A stretch of 64,000 bases of DNA from NCBI GenBank assembly GCA_026874595.1, contig CM049310.1:8620001-8684000 (forward strand). Reading direction: 5' to 3'. Shown in pieces: positions 36,660-47,126 of the stretch (position 1 is the first letter of the stretch; each line of letters starts with the position of its first letter). This stretch comes from Sipunculus nudus (taxonomy: Eukaryota; Annelida; Sipuncula; Golfingiida; Sipunculidae). The position numbers were made by a program, and so were the translations under genes. The notes below the pieces were generated by a model. The model ran no database searches, was not told the DNA's origin, and saw only the letters and a list, made by a program, of their open reading frames with translations.

Positions 36660-37354
36660 AGCTCAGCGGACTTTAAGCCATCTGAGCTATAGCGATCACC
36701 CTGTGTCCGCCATCCGTCCGACCGTCCTGTAGTCCGACCGTCCCTCCGTTAACAGGGCACAGATCGTAACTGTTAAACCTAGAAATCTTCTTGGAAACCT
36801 GAAATTAGGTCATATTCTGTGACCTACGGTCCGAAAACCTGATTTTGAGCCGCCAGACAGTCAGACTGGGCACAAATTGTATCCATAAGTCCTAGAATCT
36901 TGTAATATTCAGGGAAATCCTAGGCAAATGTCATTGGAAACATGAAATAAGGTCACTGTGACCTATATTCTGCGACATATTGGAAAAAGATATCACATGA
37001 GCACTCTGAATGTCAGGTGGGCACAAATCGTATCTGTCATGCCTAGAATATTCTAACGCAACATCCAGAGAGTTTCTAGGCAATTTTTTTTAAAAACCTG
37101 AAATTAGGTCATGGTGAACTATATTCTGCAACGTGATTTTAAGCATCGAGACAGTCAGATGGGGCACAAATTGATTTCGTTATGCCTTGAATCTTCTAAT
37201 GTAATATTTAGGGAGTACCTGTGCAAATGTATGTGGATACGTGAAATCTGGTTACTGTGACCTAAATTCTGTGACCTATAGGGAAAAAAAAGTATCATAT
37301 GAGCACCCTGAATGTCAGGTGGGCACAAATTATATTTATTAGGCCTAAAAAAAA

Positions 37355-37620
37355 GGTATGGTTCTCAGGCACCGCCCGCGTCAATTAACCCCCCCCCCCC
37401 CCCCCATCAACAATCTTTATTTTGATTTTTATCATTCAGGAAGATAAAATAGTTCAATAAATGTAGTGCCTTTACCTGTTCAGCTAAAAAAAATCTTTTA
37501 TTTTTATGCTTTTCCCTGATCATGTGACATTTTTATCGAAACACACAAAAAATGGTAAAAAATAAAATACCGCCCGCCCGCCCGAACTGATTTATGAAAA
37601 AAGTGCCTGAGAACCATACC
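37355..37620. mobile_element. 266-bp MITE, copy 1
   Basis: Perfect 18-bp terminal inverted repeats, GGTATGGTTCTCAGGCAC at the left and GTGCCTGAGAACCATACC at the right. The interior contains CCGCCCGCGTCAATT and a C run. No coding capacity. Confidence 0.88.
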
Positions 37621-37660
37621 CTTTTTTATTTTGGCCTTAGGCAAAAAAAAATAAATAAAA

Positions 37661-37920
37661 AGTATGGTTCTCAGGCACCGCCCGCGTCAATTTTAACCCC
37701 CGCATCAAAAATTATTTTGATTTTCATATTTCAGGAAGATAAAATTATACAAATTGCCCAGATTTCCTTTGTTATGTTGTGCTTTTTCTGTTTAGCTTTA
37801 GCAAAAAAATCTGTTATTATCATGCTTTTCCCTGATAATATGACAAAAAAAGGTAAAAAAAAAATAAAATGTCGCCCGCCCGCACTGATTTTTGGAAATA
37901 AAGTGCCTGAGAACCATACC
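37661..37920. mobile_element. 260-bp MITE, copy 2
   Basis: Same family and orientation as 37355-37620, separated from it by 40 bp. The TIR is identical except for the first base (AGTATGG). The C run is shortened and the interior has diverged. Confidence 0.88.
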
Positions 37921-37927
37921 TTTTATT

Positions 37928-39080
37928 AAGGCCCCGCTTGAAAAGCGGTGGCCTATAGTGATCACCGTGTCAGTCCGTCTTTCCGTCCTTCCGTCCATCC
38001 GTCCTTCCGTCAGTGACACTTTCTTTAGCGCGCGATAACTCAACAACAACATACTGCAGCTTTCCAAAATTTACAGGGATGATTGGTACCTATGAGAGCT
38101 CCAGACCTATTGAAATACAGACCTTTCGGAATTCCAGTATGGCCACCACAGCCCGATCGCTGAGTTTCTTTCGCATGCGATAACTCAACAACAACCTACT
38201 GCAGCTGTACCAAATTCACAGGGATTATTGGTATCTATGAGGGCTCCAGACCTATCGAATTACAGACCTGTTGGAATTACAATATGGCCGCCACAGCCCA
38301 ATCGCTGATTTTCTTTCGCGCACGATAACTCAACAACAACCTACTGCAGCTTTCCCAAATTCACAGGGATGATTGGTACCTATGAGGGCTCCAGACCTAT
38401 TGAATAACAGACCTTTCTGAATTCCAATATGGCCGCCACAGCCTGATCGCTGATTTTCTTTCGCACACAATAACTCAACAACAACTTACTGCAGCTTTCC
38501 CAAATTCTCGTGGATGCTTGGTACCTATAAGGGCTCCAGACCTATTGAATTATAGACCTGTCGGAATTCCAATATGGCCGCCACAGCCCAATCGCTGATT
38601 TTCTTTCGCACGCGATAATTCAACAACAACATACTGCAGCTTTCCCAAATTTACAGGGATGGTTGGTACTTATGAGGGCTCCAGACCTATTGAATTACAG
38701 ACGTGTTGGAATTACAATATGGCCGCCACAGCCCAATCGCTGATTTTATTTTGCACGCAATAACTCAACAACAACCTACTGCAGCTTTCCCAATTTTGCG
38801 TATGAGGGCTCCAGACTTATTGAATTACAGACTTGCTCAAAATCAAATATGGTTAACAGACTACATTTGGTGATTTCCTATTGCACACATTATTTCAGAC
38901 ATATCTTCTTTAATATCATTGATCCAGTAGGATTTTTTCCCTCATGCATATGGATAAAAACCTATTTCTGTTTGTCATATTTTTCAAATTTAACTTAATT
39001 TTTTCACCCATATGTAAACTAGTCCAGCACTAGCACAAACGCGGGGCCCTCTGAGGACCATTGTCCGACCACATCTAGTT
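37928..39080 (+). mobile_element. Element with 145-bp tandem repeats and GGCCCCGC termini
   Basis: The left end is AAGGCCCCGCTTGAAAAGCG followed by GTGGCCTATAGTGATCACC and CCGT/CTTCCGTC repeats. The right side carries ACGCGGGGCCCTCTGAGGACC, so GGCCCCGC is inverted at the ends. Between them are six copies of a 145-bp repeat and a unique tail (CATATGTAAACTAGTCCAGC). A truncated inverted relative occupies 63117-64000. No protein is encoded. Confidence 0.7.
38020..38880. repeat. 145-bp tandem repeat, six copies
   Basis: CTGCAG landmarks fall at 38054, 38199, 38344, 38489, 38634 and 38779, a spacing of exactly 145 bp each time. Each unit contains GATAACTCAACAACAAC, TACTGCAGCTTTCCC, GAGGGCTCCAGACCTATTGA and AATATGGCCGCCACAGCCC. 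The last copy is shortened and diverged. Confidence 0.92.
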
Positions 39081-40049
39081 TATTTATTATATTTTTATTT
39101 TTTATTTGTTTGCCTTAGGCCAAGAATCTTCTAACGCAACATCCAGGGAGGTCTACGCAAGTCTCTCTGGAAATTTAAAATAAGGTCATGGTGACCTATA
39201 TTCTGTGACTGACTGGCCGAAAACATAATTTTGAGTACCCAGACACTCAGATTGGGCACACATTGATTCCGTTAGGCCAAAAATCTTCTAACGTGACATT
39301 TCGGGTGGTCCTGGGCAAATGTATTTAGAAACGTGAAAAAAGACGTCATTTAAGCACTTTGAATGTCTGATGGGCACAAATTGTATCCATTAGGCCTCAT
39401 CGCAGCATCGAGGGAGGTTCTATGCAAATCTTTTATGGAAACTTGAAATTAGGTTAGGTTATCTAAAAGGCTATACTCTATGAGCCATGAGCCAAAAATA
39501 TGAACTTGAGCAACCAAAGAGAAAGGGTACAAATTGTAAATACTATTTTCCTTGGAACCTTCTACTGTAAATTCCAGGGATGTCCTTGGCAAATCTCCTT
39601 TGAATCCTGAAATTCTTATAAAACATGTCAGGTACAGTCAGATAGGACACAGATTGTATCCTTAAGCCCTAAAATCCTCTAACACAACATCCAGGCAGCT
39701 CTTGGCAAATCCCATTGGAAACCTGCAAGTTTAAGGCCAAAAACATGATAGCAGCAAAATGAACGTCAGATGGTTAAAAATTGTGTGCATTATCCTTTGA
39801 ACCTTCTGTAGTAAAATCTAAGGGTTCCTTGGCAAGTCTCCTTTGAATATTGAAATTAGGGCACCTTATTCTTATAATACATGTCAAAATACAAAATACC
39901 AACAGTACAAAATTCTCTTTTCCGTCCTTTTTACAACATAGTAACAATAGCCATAGGCTATCATTCTCACAGACGATATATCACATTAATAAAAGAAATG
40001 AGTACCCAGTTCGATAAAGCTGAGCGTCATGGTCCATGGGCCACTTGTT

Positions 40050-41109
40050 CTATAGCGGAGATTGTATTCATCAAGTAAAGTCCACGACACAAATAACCAG
40101 GAACCGAAGGTCGGTCACACTTGAGTAATTTCATCCAGAAAGGTCCGTCTCGGCTATCTCATGTGCGCTTTGAAAGATTATACCATTATTCTCCAGGGTC
40201 AACTCACAGGACAAATTCAGGGAAATGACCTGCTTAACCCTACTTATATTGTGGTCAAGACTCCAGCGGTCTTTTCACAATGTGTGATACATACAGGTGA
40301 AGCGAGGACCGCATGAATGCCACGGAGCACGGGACAGGAGGGTCAGGAGGCGAGGTGCTAAATGTTGACGTTGCATAAATTGGGGCCATATCATGTCTTC
40401 ACCCGGACTAAATTTATTATAGTAATGTCAGATCTCTCCGCGATGGTTATGTCATGGTGGACTATGGTTTAATCTCATGACATCTACATTGAACTGTATA
40501 CCAGTTTATGTAGACTGCTGATGACTGCTAAACGTGATTGAGGCAATACCATATATGCGTTCATTTTGTTTAGACACGCAGTACCTATCAATTACTACTA
40601 CGCAAGAGAGTGCGACTATTTTTTATATTAAAATGTAAATGATACAAAAAATACATTCACGCTCGATTACGGATCTGCATGCTGTGTGTACTGTATGATA
40701 CAGTTGGCTTTGTGAACATAGATCAATGTATATTTAATCGGTCGTGATATCACGACCATCTTTGGGGGGCATTAGGTACTGAAAGTTCTTGTACGGTGAG
40801 TCGTGACGCACCCTTACATAGATTTGGACAGTAACAGAGATATAAAAATAAGCCATTTCACAGATACCTCCGTATCATCTTTACCTTTATTAAAAAGATT
40901 AACATCAGGGTAATAAGTAATCCATTAAATCTATTAAATGTTCAAGGCAATCTGGATCAACATATAGTCTTAATCCGAATGATCATACCATGTGTCTGTG
41001 GCCGATTTTTTCCCCAGCCAGCGACGAAGCACTCATCAGTAACGATTAAATCGGGGCCGCTGCCTTCCCGTGCATCTTTGACCAGTTTTCGTCAAGCGTG
41101 ACACTCTTA
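40050..41109. other. Intron 2 of gene B, middle part
   Basis: No repeat family or exon recognised. Confidence 0.4.
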
Positions 41110-41671
41110 ATATATATAAGGACACAGGGTGGATTAGCAGGAAAGCTAAATCCAGTTGATCCCGGCGGGGGTTTCAGGTAGTCGTTTTTAGTAGGCACCT
41201 TGGTAACTTCACAAAAATCCTATAGAATGTACATGTTTACCAAAAGAGTTTTTCACTTCAATTAGATTCTCAGCAGATTTCACGCATATCTCATGAGGTC
41301 ATGCAGAGGTTACCAGGCTACTTTGTTGGGTCATTATGGTAGGTACTTTGTGCTGTCGCTGCGATAACTTACGAAGAATATCAAGGATTTTGATAAAACT
41401 CATCAGAAATGTTAACCAATAAAATATCTTGCCTAAATTTGATTTCAAGCAAACTCCATGCATATTTAATGAGGTCAGAGGTCACCACACTTTGGAGGCA
41501 CCTTGGTGACTTACCAAAACTCCTATGGATTTTCTTGAAACTCATTATACATTTTTTCACATAGAGTTTCTCACCTGAATAACCGCCTCATGAAAATTCA
41601 CGCATATTTAATGAGGTCAGGGTCACCAAATATACGACGGGCTTATTATGCACGTTTGCGGTGCACTTGTT
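41110..41671 (+). mobile_element. Short element with internal 140-175-bp repeats and a CTTGTT end
   Basis: The motif CATATTTAATGAGGTCAG(A)GGTCACC occurs at about 41461 and 41606, with a variant CACGCATATCTCATGAGGTCA at about 41281. CACCTTGGT(A/G)ACTT also recurs. The apparent right end, TTGCGGTGCACTTGTT, has the same CTTGTT ending as 23176-25131 and 36660-40049. The left boundary, near GGTGGATTAGCAGG, is approximate. Confidence 0.5.
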
Positions 41672-43753
41672 AACTTCAGACGTCCGCTCCGCTGTGTCCA
41701 CTAACCCTGTCAGAGCCGAAGTATTTATGTTTGCCACTAAGGTGCGTAAATAAAATGTGATTCCATGCACCGATACACGTAACTCCCGTTCCAGCTCATA
41801 TGAAATAGTCTGTCAGAGAGTCGTAAATTAGTTATATATTTGCCGCTTGGTGGCAGTACCTGTTCTAAGCATTACGATACAATGAGAGCCTGTTAAATGG
41901 CTCTGTCCGAGAAAACCATTGCATCGACTGGGCCATTAATATGTGTCCACTAGATGTCTTTCTTTTAAGTCCCATAATATCTTCAAAAACCGCACAGAAT
42001 CAGTAAGCCGCACTGCAAAGAAACAAGCCGATGTCTACCATGTTATGTTGATCAACTAATATAAAATCCACCATGTTGGTCAACTTATATGGAGTGTGAG
42101 CAGTTTAAATATCAGAGACTCGTTATACTCACTTGCTTTGGTAAACTGTATACTCATTGGTGTTACGGGTGAGTTGGGCAATTGAAAATTGGATTTACAC
42201 AAAAGAAAACGATGGGACAACTATAAAATAAGATGACTCTGTGGGGAAAATATGTTTGGAGAAAAAGAGAGGTTGTCATAAATAGCAAAATTTTATTGAA
42301 ACTTTAAAACGAAAAATTCATAGAAGCATAACATCAGATAGCGCTGGTGAGCAATTGGTTTTGCAGTAAATACTTATGTAAATGTTAAGTACATTAACGT
42401 TCAGCTAATAGCGTTCAGTCAATAATAATATCAGTAATATTGTAAGTCATGACAATAAAGACATGCCTGACCAGGCTAAACGCTTTGTCGAAGAATATAA
42501 TATGATTGCGTAGAAGAGGCAACAGATCCATAATTGGCAAAGCCTAACATTCATTTTGAGCTCAAGAGTAGACTTATTAAAACATTTATGGTACTCAAAG
42601 TAACTAGAGCAGGAAACAAGGGGGATTGGGATGTGAGGGAGGGGAACGGTCCAGCAGGATTTTGTTTTTTTTTATCAATTAGCAGAAAAATGGTAGATAC
42701 AGGTGCGATCTGAGTGACTGATCTTGTGTATTTGTAGGCGTATGCTTAACTTGACGTTAAGAACGATTTGCAACATCAAAGTATCAGGTTTGCCTTTTTA
42801 TAAATAACAAACTGGGACTATACTAGTAATTAATATTATTTTATTATTTTAAACTAAGTTAAACATTTAAGTTAAAACAATATATATAGTTATCAAACAA
42901 CCAGTATTGGATATATTTACATGTTGCCTGTTACTACCGGAGAATTCTAGTACTTACTGTGTTTTATATCCAAGATATTATTATCATGAAGCGTAAAGGA
43001 AGTTCCACCTGTTTCAACCATGTTGTCTGTACGCGATTCTGGCCAAGGCACCAGAAACTGTTTGAGTAAATCGTAATGCACGAAACGACCGATTGACACC
43101 TTTAAAGGCGTTATGACGTGGCGTAAAGATAGTAATTATAGTGCGGTAAATGTCTAATGGTCTTATATATCGTCTGATGTCCTATATTTTGATCATGACT
43201 TAGATCAGGATCAAAGATAAATAGATAATGGATAACACAGGAGTGGTCGGAGAGAATATATAAAATACCTTTCATTTGTTTGCTTAATTGACACAGTTTG
43301 CACAGACACAATATTGGGGGAAATAATTTAAATATAGACTAAGAGTGCTATGACACAGATAACAGGAATACCTATCACAGGCACCCGCCTGGAACATACT
43401 GCGGTAAAGGAACCGCAATAATTTAGTTCCTCAAAATCAAGGTGGCCCCACTATACCTCAAAAGATATTTAACGCCAGAGTGGGCGGGTGGCGTCAGAGC
43501 GACAATACACATTTGAACGATTGGTCCCCCCCCCCAGTGCTTAAAATGTTTCGTAGGATGTGGTAATTTAGTATATTTTTTTTATCACCATAAAAGTCAT
43601 GATTGTGAAGTCGAGACATTTTGCTGCATTTTTGCCTTGTTGTACTATATGAATTAATGGGATAATTAAATGAGTAAACCTCAGCAATTTTCATTTTGTA
43701 CTAAAGTTAAATGCTTTTGTGTATAACTATGGGACCCGTTTATGTTCTTGCAG
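41672..43753. other. Intron 2 of gene B, right part
   Basis: AT-rich sequence without recognised elements, ending in the acceptor GTTCTTGCAG. Confidence 0.45.
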
Positions 43754-44708
43754 ATACAAGTGGTTGGCGCTTCCAGATCACGAAGCGCAAGAAATATGGG
43801 ACACCGGGCGATCATTTTGGACGCCGATCCTCGTGGGTTGCATCATCGCAGTCCGGAAGCAGTACTTCTTCGAGCTCGGTGGATTTGACAGTGATTTGAA
43901 GATCTGGGGAGGAGAAAACATAGAATTATCATTCAGAGCATGGCAGTGCGGAGGTCTCGTGGAAACTGTGCCGTGTTCACGTGTGGGTCACGTGTTCAAA
44001 CAGTTCTACAACCGCTTTGGTAAAGACGAATCGATCTTGCAAAAGAACTCTATGCGCGTGGCTGAAGTGTGGATGGATGGAATGAAGAAGTATTTCTATG
44101 GTTGTTCTCGAGTTTACGAATTCAACAGAGTTAATTTCACCAAAGAAGAATGGAGCTCTGTGCAGAGGCGGAGAGATTTACGAAAGAGACTACAGTGCAA
44201 AAACTTTGAATGGTATATGCATAACGTTTTGCCCCGCCTGGAAATCCCGCCGATGGAGGCCCGCTGGTACGGTGAAGTCATGAACACGGATACTCAGGGT
44301 TGTTTTGAAATGAAACCAGATTATTACGTAGGAATCACATATAACTGTTTCGTACACAGGATCATGCCGCAGAACTTCTTCCATCTGACTGAAAACGGTA
44401 TGTTAAAATTCAAAGACAAGTGCGTGCGCATCTTGTATCCCTCTCTGCTGCTGGTACTGATGGAATGTCCAGAGGGGCGGATTGAGCGCTTTACCTATTG
44501 GCAGGTAGAACCACGTGGTCATACTTATGGGCGTCTAATAGGAAAATACCAACATAGCGACGGTAGGGTAGATACATGGTGTATTCAACAAGTGACCAAT
44601 GTTTTAGGCTCGCACAAAGGAGAACAAATGCCACAAGGGGGCGACTGTGCTCAAGATGAGCGTTTCACAGTATGGGAGTTCACACACAGGTTTAACTTCA
44701 AGGTGTAA
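43754..44708 (+). CDS. GALNT-like gene B, exon 3 (GT-A C-terminus and lectin domain)
   Basis: Terminal exon encoding residues 319-636. It contains VGCIIAVRKQYFFELGGFD, the Gal/GalNAc-T motif IWGGENIELSFR (Trp-Gly-Gly-Glu-Asn at residues 370-374) and CSRVGHVFK with the expected metal-ligand His398, then VAEVWMDGMKKYFY and LQCKNFEWYMHNV. Residues about 497-636 correspond to the ricin-type lectin domain, but the usual CLD motifs read CFE, CVRIL and CIQQ, and the QxW position reads VWEF. The domain is therefore divergent and carbohydrate binding is doubtful. The catalytic motifs look intact. The stop is TAA at 44706-44708. Exon extent and phase match gene A's terminal exon. Confidence 0.94.
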
Positions 44709-47095
44709 CGCCTCCCGTGATTAATTTTGTTGAACCCCGAGTGCAAGAATTAATTTAAAAGACACCGTGGTATTTCTGCGCCTAAGCATCGAATGACCAT
44801 TTAGACCTTTCCGCAGATACGATCTCTACTTTTGTCTTTTGTGATTCTAAACGAAGCTTTACTATCAGACTTGCCCGGTAGATGTCGCTTTCACTGGTGC
44901 AAATTTCTTCCATGAAGTGTCCTGCAGTGTTAGGGGTTACGATCATATAATCGTGTGGCAAACCTTTATTGTATCGCCCGTACATTTAAAAAAATAGAGG
45001 CTCTCTAGTCATCGCAGCCAAGACATTTTGAACAAGTATATGTTACATAGTTTCAAGTTGTTTTTATGATCAAAGATCTTCTGGAAAATTTCATGTAATC
45101 CAAAGATACCGAGAGAGCAAAATAGCGGATGGCGTAACAAAGGAAAGGTTTTTGTCTTATGATTCTTGACCAGACAGGATGACACAACATGGAAGCGGTT
45201 AGTGGCAGTGTCAGTGACATTCGCCAGAACGAACTTCGTCCTCGGGTGTCGATGCAGGTGGCGCCACCTGTACTCTCGTGACTTAATGGATGTATGGCTT
45301 TGCTGCTTTGGTCATATTGAAACAATATGGTAAAGTCGTTATAGGTAAGATAAGGCCGTGACACTTATTGTCCGTATATACTGGGTTCTTACCAGTGTTA
45401 CTATGGTCTTGTTGTAAAGATACTTGATACATTAAGATTGTCAGGATATGAAAGTTAGTATTGAAAAAATTGTAAAAGCTGTTTCCAGGATTCTTTAAGA
45501 ATGTTCTCAGTTATTGATGAAATTTGACTTTTACCGCAAGTGAAGTTTGTTGTTACGACTTTTTTTTTTTACTCTATATTGTTAGTTATCATGTGGACAT
45601 GGACCAATAATACTCGCCTGCCACATACGTATTTCCGGGGCGGGGGGCAATGCATAGATAAATGATAACATTAACAAATAATTCTTTATCAGAACTCCAT
45701 AATTAGAATAGACCGTAGACTGGTATATTGGCAGTTGTATATGACTCTCTGGCGTGTATTGGCCAAGGCAATCCCTGAGCTATACCATCCTAATGCTAAG
45801 CCGTTTTTACCCTAAAAACTAATATTGGGGTCACAGTTTGTTCAAAGTGCACTTATTTATTTAAATAAAAAACAAATGTACAATAATGCATAAGATCAAT
45901 GGAAGCCGACATTGAAAAAATTGCAAATCTGACAGATTATCGTAATAATGGTCAATACTTTTATATTTTCACTCAGTAAACCCTAGCACGTTTCAAATGC
46001 GTTGTCGTATATAGCGTCGTATTTCCGTTTGACTTTTTTAACAGGAGGCCAAGTTTGAACCCAGACGGTGGACAGGGGAGGGTTGTACCGAATATTTGCA
46101 GCTCTGACACTGAACCAGACCAACAGGCACTTCAATTCATATGTTGCACATATATTGTATTCGATGGAAATATTTCACACATGGTGTTCTGCAATTTTTT
46201 TTCATCGTTTATTACTGTATTAAAATTGTATATGAAAATGCTTCAGTATTGCTCCATTTTAAGTTAAAATACCACACACACCATAGATACATCTCCCGTC
46301 CTTTTTCCTCGCGGATACAAATTATGAGCCTATTTAATGTATATCTTAGAGAAAGAAGCCTCTTCCACAGGCACACCACTGGGGGTTGCGGAGCGCCACC
46401 TTGTGCCTGTACAAGAGACTAACCTGACGTTCATGCGGGGCACCGGGTCGTGGGGCCAATTTAGAAAATAATGCGCAAATGAGAGAGAAAGCGCTTATCT
46501 TTCCAGTTTTTAAACAGATTGTGACGAAGTTTTTTTAGTTTTGCAGTTTGCTTTACATTATGCAAAATGGGTATATTTGCTTTAAACGTTTCGACATACC
46601 TTGCATCATATTCAAGGCAATTCACCTTCAAAGTGTATTAGATATGTTTTGGGGACAAAGTCATCCATTCTCCTACCTGTTCTGTAGAATTTGAGATTTC
46701 TCCCGGGTTTAGAATGCATGATAAAGAACTGAAGGCAATTCCTGTTAAGATAAGTTCTTTTAACGGATGTATGAACTTGTTTATCCACAAGCTTTAAGTA
46801 AACACGGTTCGTGCGTCAGTGCAGAAAAATAGAAATAACACCTGACCTACAAGGTTGGTTGCATATGGGCGGAAGCTGAAATGTCATTAGTTGCAAAACG
46901 CCCTTTGCAAAACTCTTAGTTCGTCTGATTTGCCACTGGGCGTCCTTGTTGTATGTGTCTGGATTATTTTGTCGAGCCCTTGTTTAGTTAACTGCCCTCA
47001 GATACTGGAATAGGACCTTTCAATGTGAATGGAGTAACGATAAAAATTAAACCAAAAGAATAGCTACCTTGGTCCTCTCTTACTCTACTTGTTTA

Positions 47096-47126
<31 letters not shown>

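Larger units (their letters stand above)
36660..40049 (+). mobile_element. Lophotrochozoan-type interspersed element, copy 2, with nested insertions
   Basis: The 5' end, AGCTCAGCGGACTTTAAG...CATCTGAGCTATAG, GTCCG repeats and GTTAACAGGGCAC, and the 3' end, AAAGCTGAGCGTCATGG through CCACTTGTT, match copy 1 at 23176-25131. The interior shows a recurring paragraph (GGGCACAAATTGTATCC, TTAGGCC, ATCTTCTAACG, ACATCCAGGGAGG, AAATTAGGTCA) that is itself repeated several times. Sequence from about 37345 to 39115 is foreign: two MITE copies and a 145-bp-repeat element interrupt the paragraph, which resumes as GCCAAGAATCTTCTAACGC. Confidence 0.7.
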
